A DNA stretch of 64,000 nt from Kiritimatiellota bacterium B12222 (lineage in GTDB: Bacteria > Verrucomicrobiota > Kiritimatiellia > SS1-B-03-39 > UBA6053): the NCBI GenBank assembly GCA_029719485.1, contig CP120722.1, forward strand, positions 4,154,001-4,218,000, read 5' to 3'. A model generated the notes under the pieces. It saw only the letters and a list, made by a program, of their open reading frames with translations, searched no databases and had not been told where the DNA came from. This document shows positions 54,817 to 63,429 of the stretch, piece by piece (the stretch's first letter is position 1; every line of letters begins with the position of its first letter). A program made the translations under genes and the position numbers.

Positions 54817-54824
54817 CTATAAAG
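54817..54824 (+). promoter_or_regulatory. Variant CTATAAAG element
   Basis: The context ATTCTATAAAGAATAGATA keeps the flanks of the CTTTAAAG element, but has CTATAAAG in the centre (one mismatch). It lies 45 bp upstream of the GH16 start and 74 bp upstream of the XylR-type regulator start. Confidence 0.4.
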
Positions 54825-54869
54825 AATAGATAACATAACCCTTCACATTAGTATTCGTATAAAAATATC

Positions 54870-56822
54870 ATGACCTTCCCCCCCCAAATAATTCATAACG
54901 TATTCGCAATTTCTCTTACCCTGTTGACGATCGCCACTCAATATCCTGCCCTCGCAGAACAGGTTGATGGCTATCATGAGTTTAATTACGGCCAGAATAA
55001 AAAAGACAGCAACAATTGGATTCAGGCCATCCGCGTCAGCCAACCCGCACCCCGCTCGGAAGTAAACGGGCAAGTCACCGTAAAGTTTCAAGCCCCGGGC
55101 ATGGACGAAGTCCGGGCCTACTGTTGGAAAGCGCCTGGAGAAGATGACTCGAATCATCCTTGGGGAAGTGACACGCTATTAACTCCTAAAGGAATGACCC
55201 TTGATGCCAAAGACCAGGGGAGCTTCACCTTTGATGCCGGTGCCTTTCCGCATGGCCCCATGAATGTGCGGATCTTTGCGTCGAACAAAGCGGGCAAAAA
55301 AGACATCTTTGAACTCCAACTTTTCAACATCGGCGGGGTGGTTTGGAATCAAGGCATCCCGGATACCCCTCCTCCCGCAGCCAAAGGGCTGAAATTAATA
55401 TTCGAAGACGATTTTGATGGAGAGCTTTCTATCTCCAACGACGGACGGGGTACCACTTATCAGTCGCACAAACCCGGTGGGGGCGATTTCAGTGGCTGGC
55501 AATTTTCAAATGTTTTGGGCGACGGAAAACCTTTTGCACAACAAGGGACTTGGCTCAAGATTGCGGCACGAAAAGACAAACAGTCTCCCAAAGGCCGTAG
55601 CGGAATCCTTGCTTCTGTCGACGCAGACTACAAAGGGATCTGGGCCAAAGCTCCCTTTTACATGGAATGTCGCTTTACCGCTCAATCCGCAATAGGCACC
55701 TGGCCTGCATTCTGGACCTTGGCTCTTCGGGGAGAAGAAACGGATGAATTAGATATTGTTGAAGCCTACGGCGGGATGGGCAAAGGTAATCCCAACCATC
55801 CAGGGTACTCCATCGTATCGCACTTCTGGAAACAAAAAAAAACAGACGGCACACCTAAAAAAGGCGTAAGTACCCGAGTAGACATCATGGACCTCGGTGG
55901 AAAAAACTACTGGTCCACCACTTTTCATACCTACGCCGTCTATGTAGGACTTGAGGATACCGTGTATTATTTCGACGATATCGAAGTGTTACGTCATCCC
56001 AGTGGAGAGGTTTCTAAATCCGTACCTCATTTCTTTTTGATCAACCTCGCCATTGGAGGAATTAGCCGCTGGCCCATCGACCTCGAGCGATACGGTAATG
56101 GATCAGACATGTGGGTGGATTATGTGAGGGTCTACGCCAAAGAAGCCGTCGATCCCGAATACAACATCGCCTCCACCATCGAACCTGCGCGTAAATTCGG
56201 TAGTGTTGGCCTGAACTTAGCAGTCGAAAACCAAGACCGCACCTTCATCGCGGCCCACTACGCAGCCGGAGCCGAGAACGTCTCTCAACGGAATTGGAAT
56301 AATCTAAAAGGCCCCAAAGGTACCCAACTTGACATTGTAGATGCGGCCGGGAAACAGATCCCGGGTCTCCAAACCCAATGGAAAGTCACCGGAGTAAATC
56401 AAGAAGGAAATTCTCAACTCGCCAGAGATTGGGGCTTTAAACATGGTGATCTTGCCCTGCAATTGGGCCACATCAAAAGCGGTGGCGCATTAAAAATCAG
56501 TGGCATTCCCTACCCACGTTACGATATCTATGTGTACCTCGGCGCGGGAAGTAGCGCGGGACAAGGTAAAGTAATGTTAAGCTCCCCTACCCCTCAGCTC
56601 ATCGATCCCCAACACAGCTATTTTTATAAGATCAGTTGGTTACAGGGTAAATTTAAAGTCGCCACCGCAACGAAATTCGCCCAAGCCCACCCCAGTAATA
56701 TGGTGGTGTTCAAAAACAATAGCGCTGAAACTGTGGCCATCGAGTGGGTCGGAAATCTACAAGGCGGCGCTACAGGCGTCACCGCTATTCAAATCGTGGA
56801 TCGTCAAACCGACGGCAAATAA
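54870..56822 (+). CDS. Secreted GH16 glycoside hydrolase with C-terminal accessory domain
   Basis: A 650-residue exported enzyme (signal peptide ending near PALAEQ). A beta-rich N-terminal module (about 50-155) is followed by the GH16 domain (about 170-430) with the catalytic motif E293-L-D295-I-V-E298 in DELDIVEAYG, the E-x-D-x-x-E arrangement of GH16 that cuts beta-1,3/1,4 glucans, galactans or related polymers by a retaining mechanism. Residues about 444-645 form a separate domain (SVGLNLAVENQDRT, NWNNLKGPKGTQLDIVDAAG, YDIYVYLGAGSSAGQGKV) homologous to the stand-alone protein at 62707-63429. It heads the right-hand operon, divergent from the XylR-type regulator. The substrate is not evident from the sequence. 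Confidence 0.92.
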   Translation: MTFPPQIIHNVFAISLTLLTIATQYPALAEQVDGYHEFNYGQNKKDSNNWIQAIRVSQPAPRSEVNGQVTVKFQAPGMDEVRAYCWKAPGEDDSNHPWGSDTLLTPKGMTLDAKDQGSFTFDAGAFPHGPMNVRIFASNKAGKKDIFELQLFNIGGVVWNQGIPDTPPPAAKGLKLIFEDDFDGELSISNDGRGTTYQSHKPGGGDFSGWQFSNVLGDGKPFAQQGTWLKIAARKDKQSPKGRSGILASVDADYKGIWAKAPFYMECRFTAQSAIGTWPAFWTLALRGEETDELDIVEAYGGMGKGNPNHPGYSIVSHFWKQKKTDGTPKKGVSTRVDIMDLGGKNYWSTTFHTYAVYVGLEDTVYYFDDIEVLRHPSGEVSKSVPHFFLINLAIGGISRWPIDLERYGNGSDMWVDYVRVYAKEAVDPEYNIASTIEPARKFGSVGLNLAVENQDRTFIAAHYAAGAENVSQRNWNNLKGPKGTQLDIVDAAGKQIPGLQTQWKVTGVNQEGNSQLARDWGFKHGDLALQLGHIKSGGALKISGIPYPRYDIYVYLGAGSSAGQGKVMLSSPTPQLIDPQHSYFYKISWLQGKFKVATATKFAQAHPSNMVVFKNNSAETVAIEWVGNLQGGATGVTAIQIVDRQTDGK

Positions 56823-56928
56823 AAAGGCTAAAAAGGGAAATTATTCATAGTGTTCAAAATATAAGCATAAAAAGTTATTCATTAACTAAATCCCTGCTTG
56901 ATGTTTAAACCCTATAACTTTATCTTCT

Positions 56929-56936
56929 CTTTAAAG
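56929..56936 (+). promoter_or_regulatory. CTTTAAAG element, copy 7
   Basis: The context reads ATCTTCT-CTTTAAAG-AATAACC. It lies 18 bp upstream of the chosen start at 56955 and would be inside the gene if the upstream ATG at 56898 were used, an argument for the later start. Confidence 0.45.
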
Positions 56937-56954
56937 AATAACCTTTATTTACCC

Positions 56955-57866
56955 ATGAACCTCATCCAAAAGCTTTTGTCTATTTACCTCCTCACCTCTA
57001 CATGCGCCTGCTCCGTTTACGCGGACCTGCTGGTTTACGAATCATTTAACTACACGGGTAGCGTTGCCGACAACGCGATAATGAATGGGGTTGAATCTAA
57101 TGCTACGGGAGTTTCAGGATCCTATTCCAGAGGGGGATCCGACTTTAAATACAGCACAACAGGACTTAGCTTCAGCCCTAACTTCTCCACCCCGTCCGGG
57201 GGAAGCGTCTACCTAAATATAAGCAACAGTCAGTACGGCATTCTAAAAGTAGGGCTCGATGCCGAAACGGTCAGCGGTGACTTGTATCACAGTTTTCTGT
57301 TTAGGTCATCTCTGCTCACCGCAACCGGAAACAATAACGGGACCTTTTCTCGCATCGCTGGCGACAAACTTTCGGTTTCTCCAAAATCGAAAGTCGCGGA
57401 AGGAATTGGCATTGGGTATAATGGATCGGCCAATGAAACCGCAGACAATGACCTTTTACTTGAGAATACCACGTACCTCATGTTGTCAAAATTCACCCAT
57501 GTGGGCAGCACCCTCTCCGCAGGAACACCCGGTACTGCCACGGTTTGGGCTCTCACCGCATCTGAATACGACAACTGGTTATCTGCAGGTGGAGGCTTAG
57601 AGGCTAACCTATCCACCTATACCGACAGGTGGACGACACAAACGCTTACGGAAGGAACCTTCAACGTCACCGACAGCTCCATTTTAGAACTGGCAAGTAC
57701 CACTACGGGTTTAGGAAGTGGAAGCCTTTATGTCACATACGACGAACTTCGTTTCGGCACCACCCTCTCTGATGTGGTCCTCATCCCCGAACCCTCCTCT
57801 CTCCTACTACTATCCCTCGCAGGGGCTGTGGCCTTAGTGGCCACCCGTCGTAAACAAACCTTTTAA
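56955..57866 (+). CDS. PEP-CTERM sorting-domain protein
   Basis: A 303-residue exported protein. The start at 56955 (MNLIQKLLSIYLLTSTCACS) begins a signal peptide; the in-frame ATG at 56898 would put a CTTTAAAG element in the coding sequence. The mature part begins LLVYESFNYTGSVADNAIMN, a pattern common in PEP-CTERM proteins of Verrucomicrobia, and is beta-rich. The C-terminus VLIPEPSSLLLLSLAGAVAL ending ATRRKQTF is the sorting signal. No catalytic motif is visible. It follows the GH16 gene by 132 bp and precedes the beta-strand-repeat protein by 30 bp. Confidence 0.87.
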   Translation: MNLIQKLLSIYLLTSTCACSVYADLLVYESFNYTGSVADNAIMNGVESNATGVSGSYSRGGSDFKYSTTGLSFSPNFSTPSGGSVYLNISNSQYGILKVGLDAETVSGDLYHSFLFRSSLLTATGNNNGTFSRIAGDKLSVSPKSKVAEGIGIGYNGSANETADNDLLLENTTYLMLSKFTHVGSTLSAGTPGTATVWALTASEYDNWLSAGGGLEANLSTYTDRWTTQTLTEGTFNVTDSSILELASTTTGLGSGSLYVTYDELRFGTTLSDVVLIPEPSSLLLLSLAGAVALVATRRKQTF

Positions 57867-57896
57867 AAAACATCAACATTGAACAGAGAACGCCCC

Positions 57897-60365
57897 ATGA
57901 ACACTACGCCACATAAAGTCAAACGCAGGTGGAATACACTAAGCTTTGCCGCAACCGCCCTCGCATCCTTATGTTTACTCGCACCTTCCACACAAGCCCA
58001 AAACCTTTTTTGGGATGCGGATGGGGATGGGTCCGCCAGCACCGGTGGCGCAGGAACCTGGGATCTGGTCTCTTCACTCTGGCGCCTGAATAACGATACC
58101 GGCCCCTTACAGACCTACACCAATACCGCCGGAGCCATGAGCGCGAATTTTGCGGGGTCAACCGGTACGGTGACCATAGCTTCGGGTCTGACCATCAACG
58201 CAAGTGTAATCAATATTACGGGAAATCGTACGATTGCAGGCGGTTCCGGTAGATTTTTAAATTTGGATGGAACGTCCCCTACTATCCATGTGGATGGCAC
58301 AAGTGGCTACACTGGTGCCACCATTAGCGCCAATATCACCGGTAGCAACGGTCTCAACAAGACAGGTGAGGGATTTGTATATTTGAGCGGCGCAAACACG
58401 TACACCGGCACCACCACCGTAAGCGATGGTACCTTGCGGGCGAACGACGACGGGAGCGTCGGATTGGGCGCAGGCAATCTGGTCTTAAACGGCGGTGTGT
58501 TTCAAAGTCGAACAGATTTCATACGCTCCCTGGGAACGGGTGACAATCAAGTCAGTATCACTGGGGGCACCACAGGTTTTGGTGGCGGAACAAGTTCAAC
58601 CAATATCATTGCCATCGGCGGTATCGGCACCGAAACAGAGTTAGTTTGGGGAAGCACACATTTTAATCCCGATGTCTTTGTGCTCAACAACAATGGCTAT
58701 TCAGGAACAACGGTAGATCTTCGAAATGGAATCGATCTCAACGGCGCCACCCGCACGATCAACAGCACCGCCCAATGGGTTAAAATGAGTGGCGATATCA
58801 CCGGATCTGGTGGGCTGATCAAAACCGGCGGAGGCTCCCTGGCCATGAGTGGAGACAATACCTTTACCGGTGGATTCACTTGGATTGATGACGACACATA
58901 CACCTTGAACATTGGAAGTGATACGGCCTTTGGTAATGGCCTCGTGACCCTGGACTCAAATACGGGAGCCGTCAACATTCGGGCCGAAGATGCCACTGAT
59001 CGCGTGCTTAACAACGATGTAAATATCACCGAAGGCGATCTCCGGTTAGGTTCCGAAGGGTCGGGCAATCTCACTTTCGGAAACTTTACCAATGGCAGCG
59101 GCGGACAATCTATCAAGGTGTATAATCAACAGACCACCTTTAGCAGCTACACCGCAGCCTCGGGAACTTTTAATAAATACGGGGCAGGAAATTTGGTATT
59201 TACGGGTGATTTCAATCGCTCTGGAAGTGACTATGTTCGACTCTATGATGGTGCATTGGCCATCGGTGGTGAATTCAATACAAGTGCGGTTACTCGGTTG
59301 GGAGCTTCCTCCACCACTGGACACCTGGGGTGGAATGGCACCATGTCAGCCAATTTGGGCACAGCCGGGAGTGTAAGTTGGACCTTAAATACAAACTCAA
59401 TCGGAGGAGGCCTCTTTGCTTTCGGCGACAATGCCACCTGGGGCAACACGGCCAACAATCTGGCCGTAAATTTCGGAGGAAGCGGAGCGGAAGTCACTTG
59501 GGGCGATTCTCATTTTGTGAAAGACGGTAACGCCCTCTTCCTGGGCCACAGCCTGTCCAACGGTACCGTGGATTTCCAAAACGCTCTCAATCTGAATGGC
59601 ATCAACCAGACGATTGAGGTAGCGAAAGGAGACAGCAACCTGGCCGGTGGTTCCGACGCCATCCTCTCCGGCGTGGTAAGCAACGGTTCGCTGACCAAAA
59701 CCGGTACCGGCACCCTGAAACTGACCGCTGAAAATACTTACGCAGGTGGCACCACCGTCTCTGCAGGTACCTTGTTGATAAGCAATACTTCCGGCAGTGG
59801 TCTCGGTACCGGCAGTGTGAGTGTAGACAGCGGTGCCACCTTGGGTGGATCGGGTAGCTTTACAGGCGATCTTTCCATAAACGGTGGTACCCTTGCACCC
59901 GGTGCAAGTATCGAATCCTTGGGCGCAGGGGGTATCACCCTCAGCGGTGGCGAATTTGCCTACGAAATCAATACCAGTACGCTAACTGCCGATCTGCTGT
60001 TTGCATCCGATAACGACGTAGCCCTCAATTTGTCAGGAACCCCTACCCTCAATATCACGGATTTAGGTAGTGATGTAGCCCTCACGGCCGGCACAAAATT
60101 CACCCTCATCAGCTACACCGCTGCCGGAGGATGGAACAACGGCACCTTCGATGGATACGATAATCTTTCTGAGTTCACCTTGGGTGCAAACCAATGGAAG
60201 ATTAACTATGAAGACGTCACCGCCGGCATAAATTACAGTGAGGATGCGACCGACTTTGGTGATCGTTTCGTCACCCTTGCCGTTATCCCTGAACCCAGCA
60301 CCCTCGCCTTTTTAATGCTCGGTCTCACAACCGTATTCGTTTTCCGCAAAAAACGTAACGCTTAA
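57897..60365 (+). CDS. Autotransporter-repeat protein with PEP-CTERM signal
   Basis: An 822-residue exported protein. The ATG at 57897 opens MNTTPHKVKRRWNTLSFAAT; an in-frame ATG lies six codons earlier. A signal peptide ends near STQAQN. Beta-strand repeats are clear, for example GLNKTGEGFVYLSGANTYTG, GSLTKTGTGTLKLTAENTYA and SVDSGATLGGSGSFTGDLSI. The C-terminus VIPEPSTLAFLMLGLTTVFV followed by FRKKRNA is a PEP-CTERM signal; no autotransporter barrel is present. It is similar in kind to the protein at 25082-28471. It lies within the GH16-GH10 operon (30 bp after one gene, 20 bp before the next), so it is co-expressed with secreted and cytoplasmic hydrolases. Confidence 0.9.
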   Translation: MNTTPHKVKRRWNTLSFAATALASLCLLAPSTQAQNLFWDADGDGSASTGGAGTWDLVSSLWRLNNDTGPLQTYTNTAGAMSANFAGSTGTVTIASGLTINASVINITGNRTIAGGSGRFLNLDGTSPTIHVDGTSGYTGATISANITGSNGLNKTGEGFVYLSGANTYTGTTTVSDGTLRANDDGSVGLGAGNLVLNGGVFQSRTDFIRSLGTGDNQVSITGGTTGFGGGTSSTNIIAIGGIGTETELVWGSTHFNPDVFVLNNNGYSGTTVDLRNGIDLNGATRTINSTAQWVKMSGDITGSGGLIKTGGGSLAMSGDNTFTGGFTWIDDDTYTLNIGSDTAFGNGLVTLDSNTGAVNIRAEDATDRVLNNDVNITEGDLRLGSEGSGNLTFGNFTNGSGGQSIKVYNQQTTFSSYTAASGTFNKYGAGNLVFTGDFNRSGSDYVRLYDGALAIGGEFNTSAVTRLGASSTTGHLGWNGTMSANLGTAGSVSWTLNTNSIGGGLFAFGDNATWGNTANNLAVNFGGSGAEVTWGDSHFVKDGNALFLGHSLSNGTVDFQNALNLNGINQTIEVAKGDSNLAGGSDAILSGVVSNGSLTKTGTGTLKLTAENTYAGGTTVSAGTLLISNTSGSGLGTGSVSVDSGATLGGSGSFTGDLSINGGTLAPGASIESLGAGGITLSGGEFAYEINTSTLTADLLFASDNDVALNLSGTPTLNITDLGSDVALTAGTKFTLISYTAAGGWNNGTFDGYDNLSEFTLGANQWKINYEDVTAGINYSEDATDFGDRFVTLAVIPEPSTLAFLMLGLTTVFVFRKKRNA

Positions 60366-60385
60366 TCATATCACTCCCTTTCCCC

Positions 60386-61687
60386 ATGCAACTCACCCCC
60401 TTCGATCATCCAAATAGTTATCGCAATCATTGGAATACAGCGGAAGTCACAACCCGTATCCAAGATGGTATCGAAAAACATAGAAAAAGTGATGCGAGAG
60501 TCCAAGTAATCGGGGCGGACGGTCGTCCCATGCCAGGAGCAAAGCTCACGGTCCGTCAGCTCAACTCCTCTTTCCATTTTGGCGCGAATATTTTTAAACT
60601 CGGCGGTTTTAAATCCGAAGAGCTCAACCATGCCTATGAAACGTCTTTTCTAAAGCTCTTCAATGGCGCCACCGTTCCTTTTTACTGGAAAACCTTGGAA
60701 GTCGAACAGGACCATCCCCGGTTCACCACCAATAGTGTACGGATTGACCGACGTCCACCTCCGGATTTTGTAGTGGATTTCTGTCAACGAAACGGACTGC
60801 GCATGCACGGGCACACCCTATCCTGGGCATCAAAAAATTGGTCCATCCCGGAGTGGTTGCCTTTAGATCCGGATGAAACAGACCGACTCGTCGACAAACG
60901 CATCCGAGAAATCGCCGAACGCTACGGAAACGTCATCAAACGGTGGGATGTACTCAATGAAGCTGACGCCGGGTACGCTCCTGAAGAAGTCCATCCCATG
61001 TCAGACAATTACGAAGCAAAAGCCTTCCAAGCCGCATCTCGTTACTTTGCTGACGATGTGCGTTTAGACATTAATGAAACCACCGGGTATTGGTATCCCC
61101 ACAAAAAAGCGTATCTTCATCAGATTCAACGCCTGTTGGATCAAGGCTGCGACATCGGAGCCGTGGGCCTTCAATTTCATATCATGACCGATGAAGAAAT
61201 GTACCGCCTGTCCCTCGGCGAACGCTTTGCGCCTCAGCAACTCTTTGCCACATTGGATCAGTACGCAAAATTTAATCTCCCCATCCATATCAGCGAAATC
61301 ACCCTAACCGCACCTGAAAACAGCCCTGAAGGATTAGCCCTGCAAGCGGATGCCGCCAGAAACTTTTACCGCTTGTGGTTCAGCCATCCTGCGGTGGAAG
61401 GTATTACCTGGTGGAATGTGCCCGATGGCGGAGCAGCTCCCGGGGAAGACACCGTGTACTCCGGCCTGCTTTATGAAGATCTGACCCCGAAGCCTTCATA
61501 CCATGCCCTTCAACAACTCATTCATGAAGAATGGAGAACTGAAGTTTCCGGCATCACGGATGCAAAAGGCTGCTTCGAATTCCGTGGATTCCACGGAGAG
61601 TACCACATTGATGTACCCGGATATGCCGTACAAAAAAACATGCATCTATCTCCGGATACGACCACAGACATCACCATCACTCACTAA
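60386..61687 (+). CDS. GH10 endo-xylanase-family enzyme, no signal peptide
   Basis: A 433-residue GH10 family enzyme, normally an endo-beta-1,4-xylanase. The acid/base is E192 in WDVLNEADAG and the nucleophile E304 in IHISEITLTAP; HGHTLSWASKNWSIPEWL is the typical substrate-cleft region. A short beta domain precedes the barrel (about 35-65, VQVIGADGRPMPGAKLTVRQ) and a small beta domain follows (about 390-433). There is no signal peptide, which is unusual for an endo-xylanase and suggests cytoplasmic processing of imported oligosaccharides. It is encoded 20 bp behind the repeat protein. The related GH10-like glycosidases outside xylan degradation mean the substrate is uncertain. Confidence 0.9.
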   Translation: MQLTPFDHPNSYRNHWNTAEVTTRIQDGIEKHRKSDARVQVIGADGRPMPGAKLTVRQLNSSFHFGANIFKLGGFKSEELNHAYETSFLKLFNGATVPFYWKTLEVEQDHPRFTTNSVRIDRRPPPDFVVDFCQRNGLRMHGHTLSWASKNWSIPEWLPLDPDETDRLVDKRIREIAERYGNVIKRWDVLNEADAGYAPEEVHPMSDNYEAKAFQAASRYFADDVRLDINETTGYWYPHKKAYLHQIQRLLDQGCDIGAVGLQFHIMTDEEMYRLSLGERFAPQQLFATLDQYAKFNLPIHISEITLTAPENSPEGLALQADAARNFYRLWFSHPAVEGITWWNVPDGGAAPGEDTVYSGLLYEDLTPKPSYHALQQLIHEEWRTEVSGITDAKGCFEFRGFHGEYHIDVPGYAVQKNMHLSPDTTTDITITH

Positions 61688-61805
61688 ACCGTACACCCTC
61701 AAATTCTCTTTTAACTCACAAGACACCACGACACGGCTTCGTTGAGCCGCGCACAACCAAAGCGGCCCCCCTCCCTCCTCAACTTTTTCCGCATTTTCAA
61801 ATACC

Positions 61806-62657
61806 ATGCATACGCATCCCCCCAAAAAACACAGTTCCGTAAAGCGGTCTTTGCATGCATTTACTTTGATAGAAATGCTGGTGGTCATCGCCATCATTGC
61901 CATCTTGATTTCTTTAATGATGCCCGCCGTTTCCAAAATGATCGACAGCGCAAAATCAGTGGGATGTAAGAGTAATTTACGACAGATTCATACCGGGCTC
62001 CTCGGCTACGCAATGGACCACGAAGGTTTTGTAACCGCAAAGGTCACCAATCTCCATGGCAGTATAAAACAGTGGCCTCAATTCCTCTCCGGCCCCTTCG
62101 CCCCCGGCGATGGCCTGCCTTCTGAACTCAATTCCAAAGAAACCTATCTCGCCCCGGGCAAAACCTACTTTTGTCCCTCAGCGCCCTATCACGGTGCTTA
62201 TGTGGCAAAAGGCTATAATTTCGGAAAAACGAATATGTCATATGGCATGTATGTCGCAGGCAATATCGACCCCTACGCAAGCGAATATACAGAACGAGTC
62301 AAGTATGCGTCGGAAAATTCATATCTACCTGTAGCCATATTGGTGTGGCCTTCCAGAGTGTCCCAACCGGCTCAGGCTCCTTGGTTAATGGATTCCATTA
62401 GTCTGCACCCCTCAGCGGGCATGTGGTACAACAAAGTGTGGTATCCGGCCCCCATGATGGGCGTGGTCTATGCTACAGGAACCGCAGACTGGAGCGCTCG
62501 GGTTCACGTCGCTCATAATGGATATGTCAATATCGTGTATTTTGACGGACACGTGGGTCAACGTACCGCCCAAGAGATGAACGAATCCCCCGCGAATTTC
62601 CGCTATTTTCGCGACAAAGAACTGTTACCGATCACCTACCCTAAATCTACGAACTAA
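61806..62657 (+). CDS. Type II secretion-like pseudopilin with H-X9-DG C-terminus
   Basis: A 283-residue prepilin-like protein. Basic leader MHTHPPKKHSSVKRSLHA precedes A|FTLIEMLVVIAIIAILISL (Ala at -1, Glu at +5). The first mature segment CKSNLRQIHTGLLGYAMDHE is close to that of the pseudopilin at 13873 (CASNQRQVGAGMMVYAMDHE). The C-terminus has HNGYVNIVYFDGH, the H-X9-DG motif. It lies 118 bp after the GH10 gene; a hairpin CGGCTT/GAGCCG is in that gap, so it could be separate or co-transcribed. The function of these operon-embedded pseudopilins is unknown. Confidence 0.9.
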   Translation: MHTHPPKKHSSVKRSLHAFTLIEMLVVIAIIAILISLMMPAVSKMIDSAKSVGCKSNLRQIHTGLLGYAMDHEGFVTAKVTNLHGSIKQWPQFLSGPFAPGDGLPSELNSKETYLAPGKTYFCPSAPYHGAYVAKGYNFGKTNMSYGMYVAGNIDPYASEYTERVKYASENSYLPVAILVWPSRVSQPAQAPWLMDSISLHPSAGMWYNKVWYPAPMMGVVYATGTADWSARVHVAHNGYVNIVYFDGHVGQRTAQEMNESPANFRYFRDKELLPITYPKSTN

Positions 62658-62706
62658 CCCCTCTCTTTCACAAGCAACACTCACCCCTCACTCAACAAAG
62701 GTACAC

Positions 62707-63429
62707 ATGAATTCCTCCATTGCATCCTCCCTCAGCACTCGCTCATTGTTACTCGCCCTCATTCTGGGTCTGCTTCCATTCGGTGGCATTGCAAGAGCCC
62801 AACAAAGCAACAGTGGGTCCATTGGTTTGAACTTCGCAGCTGAAAATAACGATCAAACCCATCTCAGTCCCGATACGGAAGCGGGTTATAAATCTGTGGA
62901 TCAAAAACATTGGAACAATTTAATAGGACCCGAGGGCAAAAACAAAGAGCTGACAGACAGCAAAGGAAAAGTCATTAACGGGATGAATGTATCCTGGGCG
63001 GTACCCGGTGCCGATCAAAATTGGAGATCAACCGTAGGCCGGGACTGGGGCTTCAAAGATGGAAACCTGACCTTGCAATTGGGATACATCCAGTTGGGAG
63101 CGGTCTTGAAGATTCAAGATATCCCCTACGAAAAATATGACGTTTACGTGTATGTGGGCGCGGGTGACAATGCCGGTGAAGGTTCCGTAACCCTCAGCGC
63201 ATCCAACAAACAGCAACTGGATCCCAACGGAACCTATTTTTATAAATTGGGTTGGTTGAATGGTAAATATCAAATTTCAGAGGCCACCAGTTTGGAAGCA
63301 AACCAACTCGGAAATGTCGTCGTGTTTAAAGGAAATTCAGCGCCAGATGTAGTGTTGGAATGGGCGGGGAACCTCAAAGGTGGATGGACCGGTGTCACAG
63401 GTATTCAAATTGTAGCTTCCAAGAAGTGA
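62707..63429 (+). CDS. Secreted protein consisting of the GH16-associated C-terminal domain
   Basis: A 240-residue exported protein: signal peptide (MNSSIASSLSTRSLLLALIL, cleaved near IARAQ) followed by one domain (about 37-238), which aligns along its length with residues 444-645 of the GH16 protein. Shared blocks are SIGLNFAAENNDQTHL versus SVGLNLAVENQDRTFI, HWNNLIGPEGKNKEL versus NWNNLKGPKGTQLDI, RDWGFKDGNLTLQLGYI versus RDWGFKHGDLALQLGHI, and YDVYVYVGAGDNAGEGSVTL versus YDIYVYLGAGSSAGQGKVML. The role is likely carbohydrate binding, which is inference. The stop overlaps the start of the next gene (TGATG). Confidence 0.85.
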   Translation: MNSSIASSLSTRSLLLALILGLLPFGGIARAQQSNSGSIGLNFAAENNDQTHLSPDTEAGYKSVDQKHWNNLIGPEGKNKELTDSKGKVINGMNVSWAVPGADQNWRSTVGRDWGFKDGNLTLQLGYIQLGAVLKIQDIPYEKYDVYVYVGAGDNAGEGSVTLSASNKQQLDPNGTYFYKLGWLNGKYQISEATSLEANQLGNVVVFKGNSAPDVVLEWAGNLKGGWTGVTGIQIVASKK

